Below are positions 49,740-57,758 of a stretch of 64,000 bases of DNA, piece after piece. The translations under genes were made by a program, and so were the position numbers. Below the pieces are notes generated by a model. It was not told where the DNA came from, did not search any database, and saw nothing but the letters and a program-made list of their open reading frames with translations. The DNA comes from Stigmatella erecta (GTDB taxonomy: Bacteria > Myxococcota > Myxococcia > Myxococcales > Myxococcaceae): NCBI RefSeq assembly GCF_900111745.1, contig NZ_FOIJ01000023.1, positions 1 through 64,000 of the forward strand, written 5' to 3'. The stretch's first letter is position 1; every line of letters starts with the position of its first letter.

Positions 49740-50465
49740 TCACTCCTCCTTGCCAATCGTGATCAGCACATTGCCCTGAAACACCAACTCCAGGCCGCCC
49801 GGCGTCGCCCTGCACTCAACCTCCGCGAGATCCTGGACGACATACCGTGCCCCGCGCTCCCGCAGATCCGCTCCATCCCCCGCGGTGAGGCCCAGGCAGA
49901 CCGCCCCTGCGGCGTTCCCCGCCGCGATGCCGCTCGGCGCATCCTCCACCACCAGGCACCGGCCCGCGGGAATCCCCAACCGCTTCGCTCCTAGCAGGTA
50001 GCAGTCCGGCGCGGGTTTGCCATTTTGGATGTCCTCCCAGGTGACGCAGACCCGGAAAGACGGCGCCAGGCCCAGGGCCGCCAGCACGCGCTGGACGCGT
50101 GTCTTGGAGCCACTGGTCACCAGCGCCAGCGGCACCCCGGCGGCAGCAAGGCGCTCGACCAGCGCCTGGGTCCCGGCAATCCCGCTGAAGTTCAACCGGG
50201 GCTCCGCCTGCCGGACCTGGTCCATGAGGTGCTCGCGCGAGGCCTCCCCCAGTTCGGCGAACAAAGCCGACACGGTGTGCTCGGGCGAGCGCCCCAGCAC
50301 GTAGCGGCGGATGTCCTCCTCGGTCAGGTGTTTGCCGTGACCGAGAGCAATCTCCTGCCACAGTGAAGCGACGGCATGGTGGGTATCGATCAGCACGCCA
50401 TCCATGTCGAACATCACGGCGGATACGGTGTCTACCGGCATTGGGCCCTTCCCCAAGGAGTCCAT
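49740..50465 (-). CDS. HAD-family phosphatase (beta-phosphoglucomutase-like)
   Basis: 241 residues from ATG 50465 that overlaps the ThiG-like stop (ATGA). VMFDMDGVLIDTHHAV is the DxDGxxxD nucleophile motif, ALVTSGSKTRV motif II, KPAPDCYLLGAKRLG motif III, and VVEDAPSGIAAG motif IV. It falls in the sugar-phosphatase/phosphoglucomutase group, subfamily I. In this cluster it may remove phosphate from a thiolated product of the ThiG-like enzyme. Confidence 0.85.
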   Translation of the reverse strand: MDSLGKGPMPVDTVSAVMFDMDGVLIDTHHAVASLWQEIALGHGKHLTEEDIRRYVLGRSPEHTVSALFAELGEASREHLMDQVRQAEPRLNFSGIAGTQALVERLAAAGVPLALVTSGSKTRVQRVLAALGLAPSFRVCVTWEDIQNGKPAPDCYLLGAKRLGIPAGRCLVVEDAPSGIAAGNAAGAVCLGLTAGDGADLRERGARYVVQDLAEVECRATPGGLELVFQGNVLITIGKEE

Positions 50466-51232
50466 CAACCCGCGGCGGCCACCGGGGCATCCCGGCGCTG
50501 GGCGGCCGCCAGCCTTCCCGCGAGCACCGCGTGCTTCATCGCCTCGGCCATGCGGACGGGATCGGGCGCCTGCGCGACGGCGGTGTTGACCAGCACGGCG
50601 GCGGCCCCCATCTCCATGGCCTGGGCAACCTGGGCAGGCGAACCGAGCCCCCCCTCGATAATCACAGGGATCGAGACCGCATCGAGCACCTGCCGGAGCG
50701 ACTTCGGGTCGACGAGCCCACGTCCACTGGCGACGGGCGCGGCCATGATCCGGAGCGCGCAACACCCCATCCGCTCGAGCTCCCGTGCAACTTGGATGTC
50801 CGGCAGGATGAAGGGCATGACCGCACAGCCCTCGTTCAACAACTCCTGGGCGGCCTCCACCGTCTGGGCATTGTGCGGCAGATTGTCCGCGGGCCGGACA
50901 TCGAGCTTGAACACCTCGATTCCGTGAGCGCGGCGAAGGGACCGCACCGTCTTGAGCGCATCCTCCTTGGAGTGAGCGAACGACGTCGTGCCGATCCAGT
51001 TGAACCGATCCAGCGGCACGAACTGATCAATATCCGAGAGCAACAGGCTCGTCCGGGTCTGCTCCAAGTCCAGGGTCGTGATGAACACGTCACAGCCGCT
51101 GGCCGTGAGCACCTTCGCCACCAGCTCGGCCGACACGTACTGTTCGATCCCCAGGATCAGCCGCGAGTGGAACTTCATCGGACCGGCCACGAGCCATGGC
51201 TCTGAACCGGACTGCTCACCGTCACGAAGCAT
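50465..51232 (-). CDS. Divergent ThiG-like (thiazole synthase or thiosugar synthase family) protein
   Basis: 255 residues from ATG 51232 with AAAGG upstream. It keeps the ThiG core: FHSRLILGI, a Lys in VFKLDVRP, AAQELLNEGCAVMPF, AMEMGAAAVLVNTAVAQAPDP and MAEAMKHAVLAGR. Signature loops differ: RIMAAPVASGRGL in place of MPLGxPIGSGxG, and EGGLGSP in place of DAGIGTP. ThiG makes the thiamin thiazole; the homologue BexX instead makes 2-thiosugars. Its companions are a sulfur carrier and a HAD phosphatase and no thiamin gene, so an alternative sulfur product is likely. Confidence 0.7.
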   Translation of the reverse strand: MLRDGEQSGSEPWLVAGPMKFHSRLILGIEQYVSAELVAKVLTASGCDVFITTLDLEQTRTSLLLSDIDQFVPLDRFNWIGTTSFAHSKEDALKTVRSLRRAHGIEVFKLDVRPADNLPHNAQTVEAAQELLNEGCAVMPFILPDIQVARELERMGCCALRIMAAPVASGRGLVDPKSLRQVLDAVSIPVIIEGGLGSPAQVAQAMEMGAAAVLVNTAVAQAPDPVRMAEAMKHAVLAGRLAAAQRRDAPVAAAG

Positions 51233-51260
51233 TGCTGCACCTTTCAGAGGGGGGCGATCA

Positions 51261-51297
51261 CCTCGGGAGAGAGGGGTGTTCCGCCCCTCTCCCGGAG
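51261..51297. terminator. Hairpin upstream of the ThiG-like gene
   Basis: CCTCGGGAGAG followed by AGGGG pairs with CCCCT and CTCCCGGAGG with small bulges. It is probably the terminator of the GST gene on the minus strand. No THI-box (TPP riboswitch) signature such as CTGAGA was seen. Confidence 0.5.
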
Positions 51298-51380
51298 GCC
51301 GGGGGATTACACGTCTTTCGCCCCTATCGGGCAATCCAGCTTAGCCAATTTGCCAGCAGGAAGCCAACTCCCAAGACCTG

Positions 51381-52010
51381 TCAGGCCTTGTCCGCGGGCA
51401 TACGGCCGTCCGCGATAGAGCACTTCTTGAAGGCAGAACGCGCGGTGATGCGCGCCACGTAGTCCGTGAAGATCGGCTCCTCGAGGCCCGGCGCCTTGAA
51501 CGAGAGGGCCCAGGCGATCTGAGCGCCCACGTAGACATCCGCCGCGCTGAACTGCTCGCCGAGGATGTACGGCCCCGGGGTGAGCATCTTCTTGAACGCG
51601 CCGAGCGTGTCCTCGTAGCTGCCATAACCGACGGTGCCCTTGTTCTCGACCTGCGGGCGCTTGAGCATCACGTCGATCAGGGCAGGCTCGAAACACCCCG
51701 CGCCAAAAAAGAGCCACCGCAGATAGGTGCCGCGGCGCGTGTCACCCGGCGGCGGCGCGAGCCCCGCCTGCGGGAAAGCATCGGCCAGGTAGGTGATGAT
51801 GGCCGCCGTCTCGGTGATGACGGTGCCGTCATGGACGAGCGTCGGCAGCTTGCCCATCGGGTTGAGGGCGAGAAACTCCGGCGACTTCTGCTCGCCCTTC
51901 TGCAGATCGATGCGCACGACACGGAAGGGCGCCCCCACCTCGTGCAGCATCCAGTGGACCATCTGCGCCCGCGACTGGGGGTTGTGATAGAAAACAAGTT
52001 CTCCGCTCAT
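51381..52010 (-). CDS. Glutathione S-transferase
   Basis: 209 residues from ATG 52010. The thioredoxin fold domain has SRAQMVHWMLHEVGAPFRVV, NPMGKLPTLVHDG with the cis-Pro and VITETAAIITYLADAF with the Glu-Thr GSH site. The C-terminal helical domain has FSAADVYVGAQIAWAL. It is cytosolic and likely conjugates or reduces electrophiles. It stands alone. Confidence 0.9.
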   Translation of the reverse strand: MSGELVFYHNPQSRAQMVHWMLHEVGAPFRVVRIDLQKGEQKSPEFLALNPMGKLPTLVHDGTVITETAAIITYLADAFPQAGLAPPPGDTRRGTYLRWLFFGAGCFEPALIDVMLKRPQVENKGTVGYGSYEDTLGAFKKMLTPGPYILGEQFSAADVYVGAQIAWALSFKAPGLEEPIFTDYVARITARSAFKKCSIADGRMPADKA

Positions 52011-52078
52011 GGGGTTCTCCTCGCTGGGAAGGCGCGGAGCATGCCCGGTTTCGCATCGAGCGGAGAACAATCCTTCAC

Positions 52079-52110
52079 GGCGTGCGGCCTCTTGTCCGAA
52101 GCCGCACGCC
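52079..52110. terminator. Hairpin after the LGFP amidase gene
   Basis: GGCGTGCGGC (52079-52088) and GCCGCACGCC (52101-52110) form a perfect 10-bp stem with a 12-nt loop, 9 nt from the amidase stop. Confidence 0.65.
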
Positions 52111-52119
52111 GGGTGCGCC

Positions 52120-54114
52120 TTACTGCACGAGCGTGACAGCCCCCGTGGAGGTGTTGTGCACGAGCGCGCCGCGCTCGAAGTCCACGCGCCGGCCGCCGCT
52201 CACCGCATAGGCCTCCGACTTCGGGAATCCCAGCGTCTGCGCGACCCCCGCCTCCAGGTATTTCTGGAGAATGGCGCCCTCCAGCCACCGGGCCCCCGTC
52301 GCGGATGACCAGTAGATGTGCCCACCCTGGAAGCGGCCCACCTTGCCAGGGGCGAAGGACGTGTTCTCCTCATCCGACACCGGGTAGCCCAGCGGGCTGC
52401 GCTCCCAGCCCAGCGCCTCCCAGCGGGCCCGGATCTGGCCATGCACCTCACGCGCGCCCGTCGCAGGCGTCCAGTAAATGCTGCCCAGCACGGCGCCCTT
52501 CTTGAAGTGGTTGTAGCGGCCCACCCCGTCCGGCGCCGTCATCTCCCCCGTGGTGGGGTAGCCCAGCTCGCTGCGCTCCCAGCCCAGCGACTCCCACTTC
52601 TGGCGGATGAAGCCGTGGACTTCCCAGGCGCCCGTCTCGGGCGTCCAGTAGATGCTGCCCTTCTGGAAGTGGTTGTAGCGGCCCACCCCATCCGGCGCCG
52701 TCATCTCGTCGGTGATGGGGTAGCCCAGGGGGCCCAACTCCCAGTTCACCGCCGCCCACCGGTCCCGGATGAGCCCGTGCACCACGTGCGCTCCGGTCGC
52801 AGGCGTCCAGTAGATGCTCCCACGCTCGAAGGCGTTGTAGCGTCCCACCCCATCCGGTGTGGTGTTCTCTCCCGTCTGGCACTTGCCCAGCAGCACCGCG
52901 CCATTCACCGCGTCGTACTTCGCCTTGATGTCCCCCTTCAGCACGCAGCCGGTGCCACAGGCGGCGTTGGCGCGGTTGAGGTAGTCCGTCCAGGGCCAAT
53001 TCGCGCCGGGATCCGTGCGGTTGTACGGCTGCAGCTGCCCGTGCCCCACCACGTGGTAGCGGTCCCGGGGAATGCCGTGGTCTCGCGTGATGTCGCACAG
53101 CAGCCGGGCCGAGGCGTCGAGCTGTCCCCCCGGCCAGACCGTCTGCGAGGCATACCCACCGTGCTCGATGCCGATGGTGAAGTCGTTGGCGCTCTTGCCG
53201 TTCAGCCCGCACTCCACGCCGCCGTTGTTCTTGCAGTCGAAGGTGGCCCCGATGTGCCAGCCGCGGCTGCCGTCCCGCACGAGCTGGCTGACCTCATTGC
53301 CGTCCTCCCGCACCACATAGTGCGCGCTCACCCCCGAGGTGGAATTGGTCAACCAGCTCCAGCACCCCGCGTAGCTGCTCTCGCAGGTGTGGATGATCAC
53401 CATGCGCACCCCCATGGGCCGGGCGTTGAAGTTGGGCGAGGGCCGCCACACGGCCGGGGCGTAGTCCGGCCCCGCGAGCAGTTGGGGGGGCGGCGACTGC
53501 CCCTCCTCCGGTGCCAGTCCGCTCGCGGCCCCTTCCTCCGAGAGCGTTCCCAGCCCCAGGCGAAGCACCCGGAGCACCTCGTCCTGGGAGAAGCTGCGCC
53601 GCCCCTGCGCGTCCGGGATGCCGGAGATGGCTTCCACGGCCGGTGCCCAGTCCGCCGCCCGGTTGCGGCCAAGCCCCAGCCGCATCGAGTGGTGGGACAG
53701 CAGTGCCGCCGCGGCCCGGACGTTGGAGCGGGCGTCGCTCCGCGCCTCTTCTGCGGTAACTCCGGCACGCTTCGCTCCCTCCTCCAGGAGTTCCTCCGTG
53801 AGCGCCATCATCCCGAAGACGGCCGGGCGCCCCTCGAACTCCTCGGCACCCTCCACCATCTGGTAGCGCGTCTGGACGAAGGCGATGGCCTTGAGCAGCG
53901 CGGGCGGCACCCCGAACTCCTGTCCCGCATCCCGGAAGAGCGCATCGGAAGCGCTGTCCTCGCGCGCCGAGACCTCCGCCCGTGCCGGGTCCATCTCCTG
54001 CACGCCGCGCTCCACGGCGGAGACCGGGAGTTCTTGAGGCGTTTCATTCGAGCCACAGGCCTGAGCCAAGGCCAGCGTGGCGGTGAGCACGGCCATGCCA
54101 TGTCTGTTTTTCAT
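52120..54114 (-). CDS. Secreted N-acetylmuramoyl-L-alanine amidase with LGFP repeats
   Basis: 664 residues from ATG 54114 with GGAGG upstream. TATLALAQACGS is a lipoprotein signal. A helical region (FGVPPALLKAIAFVQTRYQM) resembles a lytic-transglycosylase or conserved exported domain. The amidase_2/PGRP domain has MVIIHTCES, DFTIGIEHGG and VVGHGQLQPYNRTDPGANWP (zinc His, His and Asp). The C-terminal 260 residues contain about five LGFP-type repeats (GVGRYNHFQKGSIYWTPETG; WESLGWERSELGYPTTGEM). LGFP repeats are thought to bind cell walls of mycolic-acid bacteria. The gene is divergent from a sister LGFP enzyme. Confidence 0.85.
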   Translation of the reverse strand: MKNRHGMAVLTATLALAQACGSNETPQELPVSAVERGVQEMDPARAEVSAREDSASDALFRDAGQEFGVPPALLKAIAFVQTRYQMVEGAEEFEGRPAVFGMMALTEELLEEGAKRAGVTAEEARSDARSNVRAAAALLSHHSMRLGLGRNRAADWAPAVEAISGIPDAQGRRSFSQDEVLRVLRLGLGTLSEEGAASGLAPEEGQSPPPQLLAGPDYAPAVWRPSPNFNARPMGVRMVIIHTCESSYAGCWSWLTNSTSGVSAHYVVREDGNEVSQLVRDGSRGWHIGATFDCKNNGGVECGLNGKSANDFTIGIEHGGYASQTVWPGGQLDASARLLCDITRDHGIPRDRYHVVGHGQLQPYNRTDPGANWPWTDYLNRANAACGTGCVLKGDIKAKYDAVNGAVLLGKCQTGENTTPDGVGRYNAFERGSIYWTPATGAHVVHGLIRDRWAAVNWELGPLGYPITDEMTAPDGVGRYNHFQKGSIYWTPETGAWEVHGFIRQKWESLGWERSELGYPTTGEMTAPDGVGRYNHFKKGAVLGSIYWTPATGAREVHGQIRARWEALGWERSPLGYPVSDEENTSFAPGKVGRFQGGHIYWSSATGARWLEGAILQKYLEAGVAQTLGFPKSEAYAVSGGRRVDFERGALVHNTSTGAVTLVQ

Positions 54115-54353
54115 GGGGGATCCTCCGGACGTCGTTTTTGAGGGAGAGGCCACATTCCCTACCGAATCCCGCTGGACAAGTGAAGCGGGTGATACCTGCC
54201 CTCCCTGCCTTCCGTGAGAAACGGAATCTCTGAGCTACTGCGTCAAAATCCGGGTAACGCTTTTCCGGCGCAACTCCGTGCAGGATTTGTCGATAACGGA
54301 AGTTCCGCCTCTTCCATGCCCCCTTCTGCCTCCACGAATTGGAACCGCTGACC

Positions 54354-55772
54354 ATGGACCTGCGATTGACGTTCCGAAGTCTTGTCTGGGTGTTGTCCGC
54401 GGTACTGCTGACCACATCCTGCGGCCCCGGGGACTTCCCGGAGGATCCTCGCAGCGAGGAGCTGATCGTCCTGGACTCCGCCCTGGGGTCCGTGGACATG
54501 CACAACCTCATGTCCGACACGGACATCGCCGGGTACCAGACGGTGACGCCGGATCAGGTCCAGAGCTTCCTGGCGTCCAAGGGTTCCTTCCTGGCGGGCT
54601 ACCGCGACCCGGCGCTCGGCAACAAGACGGCCGCCGCCCTCATCGTGGAGCGAGCCACCGCCTACCGCATCAACCCGGTGTACATCCTGGCCCGCATCGA
54701 GACGGAGTCAGGGCTCATCCGCAGCGGCACGTCGCGCAACCTGTCCAAGGCCACCGGCTGTGGCTGCCCGGATGGCAGCGGCTGCGACGCGGCCTACACC
54801 GGCTTCGGCAAGCAGGTGGAGTGCTCGGCGAAGACGTTCCGCAACTACCTGCATGACCTGGAGGCGGGCCGCACCACCGTCTCCGGTTGGAAGGCGGGCG
54901 TGGCCAAGAACACGCTGGACCCGTGCACGGTGCGGCCCGCCAACAACGCCACCGCCGCCCTCTACACCTATACCCCCTGGGTGGGCGCCTATGCCTCCCA
55001 GTGCGGCACCTCGGCCTGGGGAGGCTCCTCGCTGGTGGCCCTCCTCTACCGGGAGTTCCGCGACAGCCGGAGCTGGGGAGGCTCCTGCGGGGTCGGTGGC
55101 GCCATCCTCACGCGCTACAACCAGCTCGGCGGGGCCGGGGGCGTGCTCGGCGCGTGCACGACGAGCGAGCTGACCACTCCCGACGGGGTGGGCCGCTACA
55201 ACCACTTCCAGAAGGGCAGCATCTACTGGACGCCCGAGACGGGCGCCTGGGAAGTCCACGGCCTCATTCGCGCCCGCTGGGAGTCGCTGGGCTGGGAAAC
55301 CGGCGTGCTGGGCTACCCCACCACGGGGGAGATGACGACGCCGGATGGGGTGGGCCGCTTCAACCACTTCCAGAAGGGCGCCATGCTCGGCAGCATCTAC
55401 TGGACGCCTGAAACGGGTGCCTGGGAAGTCCACGGCCTCATCCACGAGAAATGGGCGGCGCTGGACTGGGAGCGCGGCGTGCTGGGCTACCCCATCTCCG
55501 GAGAGACGGCGACTCCTGATGGCGTGGGCCGCTTCAACCACTTCAAGAAGGGCACCGTGCTGGGCAGCATTTACTGGACGCCCGCGACGGGCGCCTGGGA
55601 GGTCCACGGGCGCATCCGAGAGAAGTGGGCGGAGCTGGGCTGGGAGCGCAGCACGCTGGGCTACCCCATCTCGGACGAGTACGCCGTGAGCGCCGGCCGG
55701 GAGAGCGAGTTCCAGAAGGGCTTCCTCACCTTCCATGCCGCCACCGGCACCGTCTCCGTCCGGGTGAAATAA
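54354..55772 (+). CDS. Secreted muramidase-like protein with LGFP repeats
   Basis: 472 residues. Lipoprotein signal VLLTTSCGPG. The N-terminal domain has NPVYILARIETESGLIRSG, with a Glu in the position of lysozyme-like or glucosaminidase enzymes, plus many Cys. From about residue 255 there are four LGFP repeats (RYNHFQKGSIYWTPETGAWE; RFNHFKKGTVLGSIYWTPAT) closely matching those of the divergent amidase. It should cut peptidoglycan of prey. It is 1 nt upstream of the DUF4185 gene and likely co-transcribed. Confidence 0.75.
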   Translation: MDLRLTFRSLVWVLSAVLLTTSCGPGDFPEDPRSEELIVLDSALGSVDMHNLMSDTDIAGYQTVTPDQVQSFLASKGSFLAGYRDPALGNKTAAALIVERATAYRINPVYILARIETESGLIRSGTSRNLSKATGCGCPDGSGCDAAYTGFGKQVECSAKTFRNYLHDLEAGRTTVSGWKAGVAKNTLDPCTVRPANNATAALYTYTPWVGAYASQCGTSAWGGSSLVALLYREFRDSRSWGGSCGVGGAILTRYNQLGGAGGVLGACTTSELTTPDGVGRYNHFQKGSIYWTPETGAWEVHGLIRARWESLGWETGVLGYPTTGEMTTPDGVGRFNHFQKGAMLGSIYWTPETGAWEVHGLIHEKWAALDWERGVLGYPISGETATPDGVGRFNHFKKGTVLGSIYWTPATGAWEVHGRIREKWAELGWERSTLGYPISDEYAVSAGRESEFQKGFLTFHAATGTVSVRVK

Positions 55773-55773
55773 C

Positions 55774-57747
55774 ATGAGCCGCTTCAATCCCTGGAAGCAG
55801 TGTGCCGCTGCCCTCTTGCTCGGAACCCTCCTTTGCACAGGAGGGGCCTGGGCGGTCACGCCCACGAACGTCACCCAGGTGGCACGCGTAACCGGAGCCA
55901 GCCTCTCCGGTGAAACCCTGCCCAATCCCAACCAGACCCACGTCAACTACGAGGTGATGGGCACGGATCTCGGCATCCTCTGGGACAAGGGCGGCGGGGA
56001 GGTGTTCGTCCTGTTCGGAGACACCTTCGGCCACGGCTGGTGTGGCAACGGCGGGTGCGGTGGAGGCTGGCGCAGCAACGTGCTCGCGAAGTCCTCCGAC
56101 CGCACCCTCTCGGACGGACTGACCTTCTCCACGATGATTCAGGATGCCTCGCGCCACGCCAAGGAGATCCTCCCGTCGAAGAAGATCGACTTCAATGAGA
56201 TGACCGTCATCCCCACCGCGGGCGTCACGGTGGGCTCGCGGCACTACATCCATTACATGTCCGTCCAGCACTGGGGCGACCCGGGCCAGTGGACCACCAA
56301 CTTCGCGGGCATCGCCTACTCGGACGACAACGGCCAGAACTGGGTGAAGCACGGGAGCGCGCGGTGGCCGAACAACGCCGCGTCCTCCAATCCCTTCCAG
56401 ATGGCGGCCTTCGTGAAGAACGGCGGCTTCGTCTACATGTACGCGACGCCCAACGGCCGCTTCGGCAACGTGTACCTGGCGCGGGTGCCCGAGGGCGCGC
56501 TGCTCAACATCAACGACTACCGCTACTGGGATGGCAATGGCTGGCAGGCCTCCCAGACGGCCGCGGTCCCGGTGGCGATGGGCATCGCCGGCGAGCTGTC
56601 CGTCGTCTACCACCCCACCTTCGGCCGCTTCCTCATGACGTACCTGAACGAGCACCGCCAGGCGGTGGTGATGCGGGACGCCGCCACGCCCACGGGGCCG
56701 TGGAGCGGCGAGAAGATCCTGGCCACGGGGGCGCGCTTCCCGGGCCTGTACAACGCCTTCATCCACCCCTGGTCGCTGAACGGACCGGACCTGTACTTCA
56801 TCACGTCGCAGTGGACGCCCTACAACACGTTCCTGATGCGCGCGACGCTGACGGCCGACGCCTTCAGCGACAATTTGCTGTCCGAGCCCGGCTTCGAGAC
56901 CCAGGCGGCCACCCCCACGATGGCGCCCTGGTGGGTGATGGGCCAGGGCGGCGTGGACCGGGGCCTGGGCCAGGCCCGCACGGGGGCCAACGAGGGCTTC
57001 GTGCGCTCCAACAGCGGCTGGAACGCCCTCAAGCAGAGCGTCGCCGTGCAGCCCTACACGGACTACACCTTGCGCGGCTGGGTGCGGACCTCCGCGAACA
57101 GCACGGAGGGCTACTTCGGCGCGCGGGGCGCCAACAACGGGTCCATCGTGGGCGAGGTGCCCTTTGGCTCGCTGACCAACTACTCGCAGCTCTCGGTCAC
57201 CTTCAACTCCGGCCCCCACGCCATCCTCGAGGTCTACAGTGGCATCTGGGCCAAGAATGGGGACACGTGGATGCAGTTGGATGACGTCAGCCTGACGCGC
57301 GGCCCCAACCTCGTGGCACAGGGCGGCTTCGAGCAGCAACCGGGCCCGTCCGCCACGTCCCCCTGGTATGTGGAGGGCCAGGGCGGCGTGGACCGCGGCC
57401 TGGGCTTCGCGCGCTCGGGCGCCAACAACGGCTACGTGCGCAACAACGTGCAGGGCTGGAATGCGCTCAAGCAGGAGGTGGCCGTGGTGCCCAACACGAA
57501 CTACACGCTGAGCGCCTGGGTGCGCACCTCCACCTCCTTCAACGAGGGCTACTTCGGCGCGCGGGTACTCCGGGGGGGCCCCCTTCTCAACGAGCTCAAG
57601 CTCACCCAGCCCCTGAGCGGCTACAGCCAGGTGTCCGTGCGGTTCAACTCAGGAGCCCAGCACAGCGTGGAGATCTTCGCTGGGCTCTGGGCGAATGCCG
57701 GAGACACCTGGCTGCAAGCGGATGACTTCGTGCTCACGCGCGACTGA
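55774..57747 (+). CDS. Secreted DUF4185 glycosidase-like protein with carbohydrate-binding repeats
   Basis: 657 residues with signal AAALLLGTLLCTGGAWAV. The catalytic-type domain has GILWDKGGGEVFVLFGDTFG, RSNVLAKSSDRTLSDGLTF and YFITSQWTPYNTFLMRATL, as in DUF4185. I recall this family as including endo-D-arabinanases (GH183). Two C-terminal CBM4/9-like units follow (GGVDRGLGQARTGANEGFV; GGVDRGLGFARSGANNGYV). D-arabinan is a component of mycobacterial arabinogalactan, which agrees with the LGFP enzymes next door. Confidence 0.7.
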   Translation: MSRFNPWKQCAAALLLGTLLCTGGAWAVTPTNVTQVARVTGASLSGETLPNPNQTHVNYEVMGTDLGILWDKGGGEVFVLFGDTFGHGWCGNGGCGGGWRSNVLAKSSDRTLSDGLTFSTMIQDASRHAKEILPSKKIDFNEMTVIPTAGVTVGSRHYIHYMSVQHWGDPGQWTTNFAGIAYSDDNGQNWVKHGSARWPNNAASSNPFQMAAFVKNGGFVYMYATPNGRFGNVYLARVPEGALLNINDYRYWDGNGWQASQTAAVPVAMGIAGELSVVYHPTFGRFLMTYLNEHRQAVVMRDAATPTGPWSGEKILATGARFPGLYNAFIHPWSLNGPDLYFITSQWTPYNTFLMRATLTADAFSDNLLSEPGFETQAATPTMAPWWVMGQGGVDRGLGQARTGANEGFVRSNSGWNALKQSVAVQPYTDYTLRGWVRTSANSTEGYFGARGANNGSIVGEVPFGSLTNYSQLSVTFNSGPHAILEVYSGIWAKNGDTWMQLDDVSLTRGPNLVAQGGFEQQPGPSATSPWYVEGQGGVDRGLGFARSGANNGYVRNNVQGWNALKQEVAVVPNTNYTLSAWVRTSTSFNEGYFGARVLRGGPLLNELKLTQPLSGYSQVSVRFNSGAQHSVEIFAGLWANAGDTWLQADDFVLTRD

Positions 57748-57758
57748 CTCCCGCTCCG

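Noticed and set aside
51233-51380. TPP riboswitch upstream of the ThiG-like gene
   Set aside because: The conserved CTGAGA and other THI-box words are absent; only a GC-rich hairpin is present.
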